From Archangium lipolyticum (lineage in GTDB: Bacteria; Myxococcota; Myxococcia; Myxococcales; Myxococcaceae): a stretch of 64,000 nucleotides of DNA. Each line of letters starts with the position of its first letter. Position 1 is the stretch's first letter. Positions 52,537 through 62,113 of this stretch are shown piece by piece. The notes below the pieces were generated by a model. That model made no database searches, had not been told where the DNA came from, and saw only the letters and a list, made by a program, of their open reading frames with translations. The stretch lies in contig NZ_JANKBZ010000011.1 of the NCBI RefSeq assembly GCF_024623785.1, positions 1-64,000 of the forward strand, given 5' to 3'. The translations under genes were made by a program, and so were the position numbers.

Positions 52537-53673
52537 TCAAGGGCACTTCTTGAGCTTCACCCCGCTGTTCGCGATGCGGTCACACACCGTGCGAACGGTG
52601 CCCTCATCCTTGAGCTCGCGAGCAAGACTCGCGGTGCGAAGCTGCAGCTCCAAATCCTTGGAGTGATCCGGCTCGGCGCTGAGGTTGACGAGGATGCGCA
52701 GCGCGTCCTCCTTCCGGCCGAACGTGGAGAGCAGGCCGGACAGCTCGGTGAGCTCACGTACATCGGAGCCGGAGACGGCCTCGAGAGCCTTGCCCAGCTC
52801 CTCCTCGGCGGCCTGGCGCTCGTTGCGAGCCAGGTGAAGACGCGCGATGGCCACGTGGACGATGGCGCGGTCCTTCACGCGGAGGGACTCGCGGTAGGCG
52901 GCGAGGGCATCGGCGGGCTTGTCGAGCTTCGTGTAGATCTCCCCGACGAGCTCCCACAAGGTGGGATCCTTGGGCGAGTTGCTGGCGGCCTCGCGGTAGG
53001 AGGCCGCGGCGGGGACGAGCTGGCCGGCGCGGACCTGCTCATCGCCGAGCGCGGAGAGCAGCTCGGGAGAGCGCACGCCCTTGCCGACCCAGTCCCCGAG
53101 GACCGCGAGGGCCTCGGCGTGACGCCCATCCTGGGTGAGCACCTCGACGGCGCGCAGCACGAGGGAGGACTTGCTGCCCTCGGGGCAGTGCTCGGCGGCG
53201 AGGGCGAAGTGCCTCACGGCGGCATCCTTGTCACCGCGCTTGAGGTGGATCTCCGCGAGCTGCTCCAGGGCGTTGAAGTCGCGAGGGTAGAGAGCGAGGG
53301 CCTTGCGCAGGGCACTCTCGGCCTCGTCGAGCCGGCCGAGCTGGGCGTGGATGAAGCCCATGCGGCTCCAGTTGGTGGAGCGCTTGGGGTCGCGCTTCAG
53401 GGCGAGCTCGAACTGGGCGGCGGCGTCGTTGAAGCGGCCCATGGAGAGGTAGACCTCGCCGTAGGCGGCGGGCAGGCGGGGATCCTCCGGGGAGAGCTCC
53501 TTCATGGTGTTGAAGGAGAGGATGGCCGCGTCGAACTGACCCTGGAGGTACTCGGAGGTGCCCTTGATGTAATAGCCCTCGGCCTGTTCCTTGGGGCCGG
53601 GGGGAGAGGGACGGTCCTCACAACCGGCGGCGAGGAGGGCGAGGAGGGGCAGGACGCGCCAGCGCGGGTTCAT
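52537..53673 (-). CDS. TPR-repeat lipoprotein
   Basis: This 378-residue lipoprotein has a signal PLLALLAAGCED with a lipobox before Cys18. The remainder is about eight TPR-type helix pairs, for example YYIKGTSEYLQGQFDAAILSF, PDNAAYGEVYLSMGRFNDAA-like units and LYPRDFNALEQLAEIHLKRG. Such proteins act as scaffolds on the outer or inner membrane. ATG 53673 is the start. It is the last gene of a minus-strand run and ends at the terminator at 52501-52523. It follows the barrel gene by 17 bases and may work with it. Confidence 0.88.
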   Translation of the reverse strand: MNPRWRVLPLLALLAAGCEDRPSPPGPKEQAEGYYIKGTSEYLQGQFDAAILSFNTMKELSPEDPRLPAAYGEVYLSMGRFNDAAAQFELALKRDPKRSTNWSRMGFIHAQLGRLDEAESALRKALALYPRDFNALEQLAEIHLKRGDKDAAVRHFALAAEHCPEGSKSSLVLRAVEVLTQDGRHAEALAVLGDWVGKGVRSPELLSALGDEQVRAGQLVPAAASYREAASNSPKDPTLWELVGEIYTKLDKPADALAAYRESLRVKDRAIVHVAIARLHLARNERQAAEEELGKALEAVSGSDVRELTELSGLLSTFGRKEDALRILVNLSAEPDHSKDLELQLRTASLARELKDEGTVRTVCDRIANSGVKLKKCP

Positions 53674-53690
53674 ATGCGGAGACTCCGGGC

Positions 53691-54731
53691 TCAGAAGTGC
53701 CAGGCGATGCCGGCGTTGATGTCGAGGTTGAGACCACTGCCGAGACCGCCATCGGTGAGACCGAGGGCGGCCTGGGCGACGTTGGTGGACGCCTCGAGCT
53801 GGAAGCCGAGGTGGCCGGCGATGAGGTACTCGAAGCCAGCGAAGCCGATGACGGTGGGGAGCGGCCCGGTCTGTTTGAAGATGCCGTACTCACCGAAGGA
53901 GAGCTGGATGCCGAGGCCGAAGCCCCAGTACGGGCGGAAGGAGCTCTCGACGTTGTGGTAGTGGCGCAGGCCCAGCACGCTGGGGAGGACGTTGAGGCCG
54001 CCCTTGAGGCCCTCCTGCTCGGAACGCACGTAGGAGAAGCCCACCTGGCCGAAGACGATCCACTCGGGATGGAACTGGAAGCCGATCTCCACGTCGCCGC
54101 CGGGGTTGAAGGTGGAGAAGTCGGAGATGAGGCTGTTGTTGAACCGCAGGCCGACGAGGAACGAGCCCATCCCGGGGACCTGCGAGACGGACTCGGCCAT
54201 CGAGCCGGGCCACTCCGAGGAATCAGGAACGAGCGTGGCGAGGAGCTGATCCGCGACAGACACGGCGGCGCGGGGCAAGGCATCCCTGGCGGACACCTCG
54301 ATGCGAGGCCGGCTCAGCGCGCGCCCGCTCTCCGAGTCCACGAGGCTGGTGGTGAGGAGGAAGCGGGAACCGAAACCATCAATCCGGCCGGTGATGACGT
54401 AGCGTGCCTTGCTGGAGCCGGGAGTGCCGGGAGTGGCTTCCGGACACGGGCTCGTCGCGCAGGTGCCAACGGCGCGCACGGCCTCCCGATCCGACGCGGA
54501 GGACACCGCGAGGCGGGGAGACTCGGAGAGCCGGCTCACGAGGAGCGCGGTGAGGCCGGGGGCCTCGTCGCGGGCGTCCTCATTGGCCTGCAGGGGGAGG
54601 ATGGCGACGACGATCAGCGGAGCGGGTGCCTCCGCCGCGGGCGTTACACCCGCCGGGGCCTCGGAAGACGACTGCGCCCGGGCGGCCGGGGCGAGCGAGA
54701 GGGCGAGGAGGAGCGGCAGGAAGCGACTCAC
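53691..54731 (-). CDS. Secreted TolB-like/outer-membrane barrel protein
   Basis: This 346-residue protein has a signal peptide (RFLPLLLALSLAPAARA) and a short Ala/Pro-rich stretch. Residues about 35-165 resemble the TolB N-terminal or FlgO-like domain (VVAILPLQANEDARDEAPG, LVSRLSESPRLAVSSASDRE, YVITGRIDGFGSRFLLTTSL). The second half is beta-barrel-like (GMGSFLVGLRFNNSLISD to LDINAGIAWHF, ending in a Phe as barrel proteins do). It sits between the Cys-rich and TPR genes in the same direction. The function is unknown. Confidence 0.7.
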   Translation of the reverse strand: MSRFLPLLLALSLAPAARAQSSSEAPAGVTPAAEAPAPLIVVAILPLQANEDARDEAPGLTALLVSRLSESPRLAVSSASDREAVRAVGTCATSPCPEATPGTPGSSKARYVITGRIDGFGSRFLLTTSLVDSESGRALSRPRIEVSARDALPRAAVSVADQLLATLVPDSSEWPGSMAESVSQVPGMGSFLVGLRFNNSLISDFSTFNPGGDVEIGFQFHPEWIVFGQVGFSYVRSEQEGLKGGLNVLPSVLGLRHYHNVESSFRPYWGFGLGIQLSFGEYGIFKQTGPLPTVIGFAGFEYLIAGHLGFQLEASTNVAQAALGLTDGGLGSGLNLDINAGIAWHF

Positions 54732-54831
54732 GGGGCCGACACTCTAGTACCAGACGGCCAGCCATGGATCGGAGATAGCCGTCGCGAGGGACGGGAAAGC
54801 CGCTCGCCCGGTCCGCGGCCGGGCTCACGAA

Positions 54832-55713
54832 TTACTGAAACCTCAGTTGGCAGAACCCGGCTCTTCGCACCGGATCGAAGGAACACCGCTCGCGAGGGCC
54901 ACACACGTCCGCCGCATCGGGCTCACACGGCCGACGGCATTCATCGCGATGGCAGAAGAATCCATCAGGGCAGGAAGGATTCTCCCCGCCACAAGGGGTG
55001 ACGCACTCCATGGAGACCCAGTCCTTGTGGTTGGGAGAGTAGCTCTTGTTGCATCGCTGGCCTCGAGGACACAGCGCGTCCTGGCAGTTCTCGCCGCGAA
55101 TGTGGGCGCATACGGACATGCCCGAGTCATAGCGAACACACTGCTTTCCTTCCGGACACGCCCTCCCCTCGCAGGTGGGGAGGCAGGATGTCCCGTTCTT
55201 GCCCCTGGCGCAGAAGAAACCTTCCGGGCAGCTCTCGGGTTCGTCCATCTGGCACGGGCGACCGCAGTAACCGTTGCAGATCAGTCCTCGCGCACAGACC
55301 ACCGACTTCTCTCGAGAACTGGCCATGCAGGGCTCGCCCTCCTCGAGAGAACCTGCCGGGGTGCAGCGGCGAACCAGAGCGCCTCCTCCTAGTGGCTTCA
55401 GGGCCCGACAGGTGAAGCCCTCCTTGCATTGCCGGTCCGTCAGACAGTCACTGTCGAGGCAGTAGCTCTCGAAGCCCGTGAAGAAGGCCAGGCATTCCAG
55501 GGGGGGCTCGCAGTCCTCGCGCTTCCCGCAGCGCCGCTCGAAGGTACTCAACCCGACGCGTTCTTCCGGAGAGAGCACCGGACTGAACTCCACCCCATCA
55601 GCCGCTCGGGTCCAGCCTTGCGAGTACAGGCGGATACTCGAGAGGAGTGCCAGCGGAAGCAGCAGGAGCAGACCAGCGACGGCGCCGATCAACACCCGCG
55701 ACTTCAAGGACAT
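54832..55713 (-). CDS. Cysteine-rich secreted protein
   Basis: This 293-residue protein has an N-terminal membrane segment (VLIGAVAGLLLLLPLALL) that may serve as signal or anchor. About 34 cysteines follow in repeated Dickkopf-like or EB-like knots such as RRCGKREDCEPPLECLAF, DCLTDRQCKEGFTCRAL, CPEGFFCARGKNGTSCLP and CPDGFFCHRDECRRPCEP. Each unit of about 25-35 residues has the pattern C-x-x-G-x-x-C...C. The start is uncertain: ATG 55713 is used, with TTG 55719 or 55725 as alternatives closer to AGGAGG. The role is unknown, perhaps an extracellular or periplasmic ligand-binding protein. Confidence 0.75.
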   Translation of the reverse strand: MSLKSRVLIGAVAGLLLLLPLALLSSIRLYSQGWTRAADGVEFSPVLSPEERVGLSTFERRCGKREDCEPPLECLAFFTGFESYCLDSDCLTDRQCKEGFTCRALKPLGGGALVRRCTPAGSLEEGEPCMASSREKSVVCARGLICNGYCGRPCQMDEPESCPEGFFCARGKNGTSCLPTCEGRACPEGKQCVRYDSGMSVCAHIRGENCQDALCPRGQRCNKSYSPNHKDWVSMECVTPCGGENPSCPDGFFCHRDECRRPCEPDAADVCGPRERCSFDPVRRAGFCQLRFQ

Positions 55714-55805
55714 CTCCAACCGCAATCCTCCTCGGACTCCTCGGAGGATTCATCACATGTCCACTCAGCCCGACTGCCGTCCTCACACAAGGGGGGCCCC
55801 GCATT

Positions 55806-56708
55806 CTACGACGACGGCAGTGGCCCCAGGTAATCGAGCGGATCCACGGGTTTGCCGTCGACGCGTACCTCGAAGTGCAACTGTGGACCACTCGTCTTGC
55901 CGGACTCGCCGACGGTGGCGACGACCTGACCGCGCCGCACCTTCTGGCCGCTCTTCACGCGCAGGTCGCGGTTGTGCGCGTAGAGCGTGATGAGGCGATC
56001 CGAGTGCTGGATGATGACGATGAGCCCGTAGCCGCGCTGCTCACCCGCGTACAGCACCTCGCCCTCCTGGGCCGTCTTCACCGGCGTGCCCGCGGGCACC
56101 GCGAGATCGATCCCATCGTGCGGCTCGCGCCCCTTCTTCCCGAAACGGGCGTACAGCACCCCTCTCAGGGGCCAGTCCAGCATCCCCTTCGTCTCCGGCA
56201 CCGGGCGGGCTGGCGCGGGCCGGGACACGGGCCGGGGATCCGCACGCGACGCCGGAGCCGTCACGACCACGGGAGGCTTCTTCCCCGGCACCGGGCGCTC
56301 GCTCCCCCCGCGCGGCTCCGGAGTGGGAGAGGACTCGGTGGCCACCGGCACCAGCTTCTCGATACCGGGAATGACCAGCTCCTGACCCGCGGACAAGGTG
56401 CGAGGGTCCTTGATCCCGTTGGCCGCGGACAGCTGCTCCACGGTGATGCCGTAGTTCCTGGCGATCCGGTACATCGTCTCGCCGGGGGCCACCGTGTGCC
56501 GGACGGGGACGGAGACGGAGGTGTAGACGAGCTCCGGCTCCGGGTGGGGCTCGCGCAGCTCTCCGAGGATCAACGGGGACCGCTCGGAGACGGGGGCGGG
56601 AGGTGGAGGGGTGACGGACCTCGGCCCCAGCGAGCAGCCGGTGGTGCCGAGGAGCACGAGCAGCGCCAACAGCGCTGGCCGCGCCCACGTGGCGCCCGCC
56701 ACCGCCAA
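55806..56708 (-). CDS. LysM-M23 (NlpD-like) lipoprotein
   Basis: This lipoprotein of about 300 residues has a signal ending LLALLVLLGTTGCS, a LysM domain (HTVAPGETMYRIARNYGIT) and a C-terminal M23 domain (ARFGKKGREPHDGIDLAVPA, YAHNRDLRVKSGQKV). In the M23 domain the HxxxD zinc pair is present (HDGID), but the usual HxH motif is QLH, so the general catalytic His is missing. That suggests an amidase activator rather than an active endopeptidase. The start is TTG 56708, two bases after the surE stop, with GGGGAGG 9 bases upstream; GTG 56702 is an alternative. surE followed by nlpD is a classic gene order. Confidence 0.8.
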   Translation of the reverse strand: MAVAGATWARPALLALLVLLGTTGCSLGPRSVTPPPPAPVSERSPLILGELREPHPEPELVYTSVSVPVRHTVAPGETMYRIARNYGITVEQLSAANGIKDPRTLSAGQELVIPGIEKLVPVATESSPTPEPRGGSERPVPGKKPPVVVTAPASRADPRPVSRPAPARPVPETKGMLDWPLRGVLYARFGKKGREPHDGIDLAVPAGTPVKTAQEGEVLYAGEQRGYGLIVIIQHSDRLITLYAHNRDLRVKSGQKVRRGQVVATVGESGKTSGPQLHFEVRVDGKPVDPLDYLGPLPSS

Positions 56709-56710
56709 CC

Positions 56711-57505
56711 TCAGTCGCCTCCCCTGCCCACGTCGGAGCGTGGGAAGCCCTCGAGGTTCCAACCCGCCAGCTCCGTCATGGCTCGCGTGTCGGTGAGCTC
56801 GAAGTTGAGCGGCGTCACCGAGATGCGTCGCTCCAGGTGCACCGCGTTGCAGTCACTGCCGGGCACGTCCTCGTGCTCGTAGGCGTTGCCACCGATCCAG
56901 TAGTACTTGCGGCCGCGCGGATCCTCCTTCTCCACGACGTCGTACCCGTACGAGTGCCGGCCCAGCCGCGTGATGGCGTACCCCGTGGGCTCGCCCCGGG
57001 GAACGTTGACGCTGAGCAGCATCCTGGGCGGGAGCTGAGGCTGGGCGAGCGCCGCGGCCACCAGCGACCGGGCGAACCGCGCCGCGTGCTGGAAGTCGAA
57101 CGGCGCGCGAGACACCAGGCTGAAGGCAATGGACGGAATGCCCAGCAAAGCGGCCTCGCGGGCGGCGGCGACCGTGCCCGAGTAGTTGACGTCGTCGGCC
57201 AGGTTGGCCCCGTGGTTGATGCCGGACACCATGATCCGCGGGCGATCATCCTTCATGAGGTGATTGATCGCCAGATAAGCGCTGTCCGCCGGGGTACCGT
57301 CCACGGAGAACCAGCGCTCACGCACCTCGGTGATGCGCAGGGGGCGGTGCAGGGAGATGGCGTGCGAGGCCGCGCTCTGCTCGCGGTCCGGCGCCACCAC
57401 CCACACCTCCCCCAGCGGGGTCACCGCTTCCACCAGGTTGCGCAGGCCCTCGGAGAAGTAGCCGTCGTCGTTGGATACCAGGATGCGGGGTTTCTTGTCG
57501 GCCAC
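56711..57505 (-). CDS. surE: 5'/3'-nucleotidase SurE
   Basis: This 264-residue SurE hydrolyses nucleoside monophosphates with divalent metal. The N-terminal motif ILVSNDDGYFSEG (Asn12, Asp13, Asp14) and later SGINHGANLADDVNYSGT contain the conserved metal and phosphate-binding residues. ATG 57505 is used, 21 bases after the eno stop. It precedes the NlpD-like gene with a 2-base gap. It acts in the cytoplasm or periplasm in stress survival. Confidence 0.95.
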   Translation of the reverse strand: MADKKPRILVSNDDGYFSEGLRNLVEAVTPLGEVWVVAPDREQSAASHAISLHRPLRITEVRERWFSVDGTPADSAYLAINHLMKDDRPRIMVSGINHGANLADDVNYSGTVAAAREAALLGIPSIAFSLVSRAPFDFQHAARFARSLVAAALAQPQLPPRMLLSVNVPRGEPTGYAITRLGRHSYGYDVVEKEDPRGRKYYWIGGNAYEHEDVPGSDCNAVHLERRISVTPLNFELTDTRAMTELAGWNLEGFPRSDVGRGGD

Positions 57506-57526
57506 GGCTCTCTCCGTTTCCCTTTC

Positions 57527-58852
<1,326 letters not shown>

Positions 58853-58854
58853 CT

Positions 58855-58866
58855 AGCAAGCTTGCT
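58855..58866. promoter_or_regulatory. 12-bp palindrome in the eno promoter region
   Basis: AGCAAGCTTGCT is a perfect palindrome between the divergent eno and ADP-ribosylglycohydrolase genes. It may be a weak operator; no other evidence is available. Confidence 0.25.
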
Positions 58867-58919
58867 CGACAGGAGGACTGCTACACTGTCGGCCCCTCGA
58901 AGCCCCTCCCCTTCGTCCC

Positions 58920-59987
58920 ATGCCTCCGCGCCGACCCGCCGCCCCCGTCTCCGACCCGTACCCGCGCCTGCGCGGCCGAGGCGCGCTCCTGGGCCTCGCC
59001 GTCGGAGATGCGCTCGGCGTCACATTGAAGACACGGCGCCTCTCCGCCCCACTCTTCCCCCAGCTCACGGACGGACCCTTCCGCGAGCTCAAGGGGGGCG
59101 GCCCCTTCGAGCTGCGGCGAGGCCAGGTGGGCGAGAGCGGGCAGCAGGCCAGCTGTCTGGGCGCCGGTCTGCGGGAGCTCAAGGCCTACGACGCGGATGA
59201 CATGCTGCGCCGTTACCTCGCCTGGCAGGGGCATGCCGCCGGGATGAGCGAGTCCACGCGCGAGGTGATGACCGAAATCCTCGAGTCGGGCCTGCCCAAG
59301 AGCACGGCCGCGCGGCGCGTGTGGCTGCGCGGCTTCCGGCGCGTGGCGGGCAACGGCAGCCTCGCGCGCACCGCGCCCATCGGTGTCTTCTTCCACAAGG
59401 ACACCCAGGCGAGGGTGCAGGCCTCGCTCGCGGACTCCGCGCTCACGCACTTCGACCCGTGCTGCCAGCTGGCCTGCGCCGCGCTCAACGGCTCCATCGC
59501 GCACGCCCTCGGCGCGGGCGAGAGGCTGAAGGCGGAGGATCTCATCACGGCCGCCATCAGCGGGCTGTCCGTGGCCAGCGCATCCCTGGGCCGCTCGGCG
59601 GCCGACTACGTCCAGGAGGTGTCGCGCGCCACGGCCGCGCTCAGGGAGGACCTGGCCGCGGCGCAGCGGGACGATCCCCAACTCTACGGGCCGGACCTGC
59701 ACCTGTACCTGAAGCCGGACCAGGTGCGGGTGGCCTTCCGGCTGGCCTACTGGGAGTTGCTGCATGCGCCCAACTTCGAGGCCGGTGTGGTGGACGTCAT
59801 CAACCGGGGCGGGGACGCGGATGTGAACGGGGCCGTCGCCGGAGCGCTCCTGGGCGCCTTCCACGGCGAGGAGGCCATTCCGTCCCAGTGGCGGCAGGGT
59901 GTGCTGGAGGCGCTGGGCCCGTGGGGCTCCGGGCCCCTGTGGACCCTCTACCACCCCCGGCACCTGCTGCTGCTCGCGCCGGAGTGA
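58920..59987 (+). CDS. ADP-ribosylglycohydrolase-like protein with altered metal site
   Basis: This 355-residue protein has the DraG-type fold signatures GALLGLAVGDALGVTL at the N-terminus and a C-terminal NRGGDADVNGAVAGALLGA. Active enzymes have a first metal-binding motif TDDT near residue 70, but here the same position reads GQVGESGQQASC, so two or three metal ligands are missing. It may bind ADP-ribose without hydrolysing it, or use another metal arrangement. No signal peptide is present. ATG 58920 is the start. It is divergent from eno and ends before a hairpin shared with the next minus-strand gene. Confidence 0.85.
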   Translation: MPPRRPAAPVSDPYPRLRGRGALLGLAVGDALGVTLKTRRLSAPLFPQLTDGPFRELKGGGPFELRRGQVGESGQQASCLGAGLRELKAYDADDMLRRYLAWQGHAAGMSESTREVMTEILESGLPKSTAARRVWLRGFRRVAGNGSLARTAPIGVFFHKDTQARVQASLADSALTHFDPCCQLACAALNGSIAHALGAGERLKAEDLITAAISGLSVASASLGRSAADYVQEVSRATAALREDLAAAQRDDPQLYGPDLHLYLKPDQVRVAFRLAYWELLHAPNFEAGVVDVINRGGDADVNGAVAGALLGAFHGEEAIPSQWRQGVLEALGPWGSGPLWTLYHPRHLLLLAPE

Positions 59988-60015
59988 GGGCTCGCCGGAA
60001 CAGCGGACATGGCAA

Positions 60016-60062
60016 GGCCCGCGTGGCACCGTCCCGCGTCACCGGGACGTCCACCGCGGGCC
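60016..60062. terminator. Hairpin between convergent genes
   Basis: GGCCCGCG pairs with CGCGGGCC, with an inner stem GTCCC/GGGAC and a long loop. It lies between the ADP-ribosylglycohydrolase stop and the small-protein stop on the opposite strand. It is a probable bidirectional transcription stop. Confidence 0.4.
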
Positions 60063-60081
60063 TCGGAGGCGATGCGGCCAC

Positions 60082-60261
60082 TCAGCCTTGGAGATCGATG
60101 ATGATGACTCCCCGCTGGGGCTTCTCGTCGTCGTCCGCGTCCGTCCGGCGCCGGGGGCGCTCCTCTGGCACCGGAAGCGGGATCTCGAGCGCGGGGCGCT
60201 CCCGCTCCTCCCGGTTCCTTTCCCGGCGCTTGATTTCCTCGATGATGAAGGCGTCGAGCAT
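60082..60261 (-). CDS. Small conserved-looking protein, 59 residues
   Basis: This 59-residue protein is too short for most gene lists but looks real. It begins MLDAFIIEEIKRRERNREER and ends QRGVIIIDLQG after an acidic segment TDADDDEKP. It has an amphipathic N-terminal helix, a Pro-rich middle and a hydrophobic C-terminal strand. ATG 60261 has GGAG about 11 bases upstream and the frame is clean to TGA at 60082. Similar small acidic/basic proteins occur in myxobacteria from memory, but I cannot confirm the family. The function is unknown. Confidence 0.55.
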   Translation of the reverse strand: MLDAFIIEEIKRRERNREERERPALEIPLPVPEERPRRRTDADDDEKPQRGVIIIDLQG

Positions 60262-60654
60262 GGGTTCGGTTTCTCCGTCAGCCTACGTACCCCGATGTAC
60301 GCCCGCCATCCCGCTCCTGGTTTCCCGCGGCCCCGTCTGCATCTGAGTACCCAAGATGCAAAGTAAGGGCCTCGGTTACTGATGAGTACGTGCCAGCACC
60401 CCCGCATGCTTGCCCGTCCGCCACCCGACAGCTGGACCTGGCGGAAATGTCCAGTAAATCAAATGGCCTCGAACCACCAGACGCCGAGAACGTTGACTGG
60501 ATTGTAATCGAGCCACAGTTCCCCGCAAGCGGTCCAACTGGATGGAGCCTCCGGCACATCCACAGTGACGGGTAGGACAGACTCTGGCTCGGTCTCCCGC
60601 CTGCCCCCCGGTCCGCCGGGGGGCGCGGCATGACGACGCGGTGCGCCGTGGAGC
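60262..60654. other. Intergenic stretch with an AT-richer open frame
   Basis: About 390 bases lie between the small protein and the SRPBCC gene. Around 60460-60600 the third-position bias is lower than in its neighbours. The minus strand holds an open, protein-like frame reading PVTVDVPEAPSSWTACGELW and then LDYNPVNVLGVWWFEAI before a stop, but with no start codon. A plus-strand frame at 60390-60575 is also open. This may be an eroded gene fragment. Confidence 0.35.
60604..60623 (-). terminator. GC hairpin after the SRPBCC gene
   Basis: CCCCCCGG and CCGGGGGG form a perfect 8-bp stem with a TCCG loop, about 30 bases past the SRPBCC stop on the minus strand. There is no T run. It is likely the 3' end of the thioesterase-glpX-SRPBCC transcript. 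Confidence 0.5.
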
Positions 60655-61080
60655 TCAGGCCCCTTCGGCCCGGCGCTTGAAGGCGTCCAGCATCTTGGGC
60701 AGCGACTGATCCACCAGGCCGTTGATGATGGCCTTGGGCACCAGGGGCCCCAGGGCCATCTCCACCGTGTAGGTGGCTTTGGTGCGGCCCTCGCCGTCGG
60801 GCTCGAGCACCCAGCTGCCCTTGTTGTCCTTCATCACCTCACCTTCGACGAAGGTCCAGGACACCCGGGTGGGCCGCTCCTCCTTGAAGAGCAGGGTGTA
60901 GCGGATCGTCTTCACCACGTTGACCTCGTAGTGGACCTTCACCTCGGTGCCCTTGCGCTCCGAGGTCCAGACCTTCTTCACCTCGGGAAGGAACTCCCCG
61001 TAGCGATCGAAGCCGGAGATGACGTCGAAGACCTTCTCCGGAGGGGCGTTGATGACGATGGTGCGGGTGGCGCCAGCCAT
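60655..61080 (-). CDS. SRPBCC-family (RatA/CoQ10-like) protein
   Basis: This 141-residue protein of the SRPBCC/START-like superfamily has TRTIVINAPPEKVFDVISGF at the start and ends with a long amphipathic helix (ALGPLVPKAIINGLVDQSLP). It is most similar to RatA/coenzyme-Q-binding proteins, which form a hydrophobic pocket for a lipid-like ligand. ATG 61080 is used. It is the last gene of a three-gene minus-strand operon with glpX and a thioesterase. The ligand is unknown. Confidence 0.8.
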   Translation of the reverse strand: MAGATRTIVINAPPEKVFDVISGFDRYGEFLPEVKKVWTSERKGTEVKVHYEVNVVKTIRYTLLFKEERPTRVSWTFVEGEVMKDNKGSWVLEPDGEGRTKATYTVEMALGPLVPKAIINGLVDQSLPKMLDAFKRRAEGA

Positions 61081-61107
61081 GGTGCGAGTCTCCTGGGTGG
61101 GTGTTGG

Positions 61108-62073
61108 CTAGAAGTTATAGCCGGGCTTCTTGTCGAACTTGTGCCGGGATTGGATGAAACGCACCGTGCCGGTCTTGCTGCGCATGACCACCGAGTGCGT
61201 CTCGCAGCCGTTGCCGAAGAAGCGCACGCCGCGCAGGAAGTCGCCGCTGGTGACGCCGGAGGCGGCGAACATCACCTCGCCGCCGGCCAGCTCCTCGGCC
61301 GTGTAGATCTTCGAGATGTCGGAGATGCCCATGCGCCTGGCGCGCTCGATCTCCTCGTTGTTGCGCGGCACCAGGCGGCCCTGCATGTCGCCGCCCACCG
61401 AGCGGATGGCCGCGGCGGAGATGACGCCCTCGGGGGCGCCGCCGATGCCCATCAGCACGTCCACGCCGGTGTCCTCGAAGCAGGTGGCAATGCCGCCGGC
61501 CACGTCCCCGTCATCGATGAGGCGGATGCGCGCGCCCGCGGCCCGCACCTCCTTGATGAGGTCCGCGTGCCGCTCGCGGTCGAGGATGATGACCGTGAGA
61601 TCCGACACGTAGACCTTCATCTTCTCCGCGACGGCGTGGAGGTTCTCGGTGGGAGAGCGACGCAGGTCGATGGCGCCCCGGGCGCGGGGGCCCACGGCGA
61701 TCTTCTCCATGTAGGTGTCCGGAGCGTTGAGCAGCTTGCCCTTCTCGGCCATGGCGACCACGGCGATGCTGCCCGGGCGGCCGTAGGCGCACAGGTTGGT
61801 GCCCTCGAGGGGATCCAACGCGATGTCCACCTCGGGGTCCTCGGGGTTGCGCCGGCCCACCTTCTCGCCGATGTAGAGCATGGGGGCTTCGTCACGCTCG
61901 CCCTCGCCGATGACCACCGTGCCGTTGATCTGCAGCGCGTCGAAGGCCTTGCGCATGGCATCCACGGCGGCCTGATCCGACTCGTTCTTGTTGCCGCGGC
62001 CCATGAGCCGGGCGGAGGCGATGGCCGCCATCTCGGTGACGCGCACGGCCTCCATTGCCAGGTTGCGATCCAT
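61108..62073 (-). CDS. glpX: Class II fructose-1,6-bisphosphatase GlpX
   Basis: This 321-residue GlpX-type fructose-1,6-bisphosphatase shows ASARLMGRGNKNESDQAAVD at the N-terminus, the metal-site segments VVIGEGERDEAPML and DIALDPLEGTNLCAYGRPGS, and the C-terminal GIGGAPEGVISAAAIRSVGG. It is the gluconeogenic enzyme that makes fructose 6-phosphate. The size is normal. ATG 62073 is used, 40 bases after the thioesterase stop. It is in an operon with a thioesterase and an SRPBCC protein, and lies near eno, so central carbon metabolism clusters here. Confidence 0.95.
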   Translation of the reverse strand: MDRNLAMEAVRVTEMAAIASARLMGRGNKNESDQAAVDAMRKAFDALQINGTVVIGEGERDEAPMLYIGEKVGRRNPEDPEVDIALDPLEGTNLCAYGRPGSIAVVAMAEKGKLLNAPDTYMEKIAVGPRARGAIDLRRSPTENLHAVAEKMKVYVSDLTVIILDRERHADLIKEVRAAGARIRLIDDGDVAGGIATCFEDTGVDVLMGIGGAPEGVISAAAIRSVGGDMQGRLVPRNNEEIERARRMGISDISKIYTAEELAGGEVMFAASGVTSGDFLRGVRFFGNGCETHSVVMRSKTGTVRFIQSRHKFDKKPGYNF

Positions 62074-62113
62074 TGTCGGGTATCTCCTTGGAACGAAGTG
62101 AAGAAGTGGGAAC

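Noticed and set aside
56709-56762. TTG start at 56762 for the M23 gene
   Set aside because: It would overlap surE by 52 bases. TTG 56708 with GGGGAGG upstream fits better.
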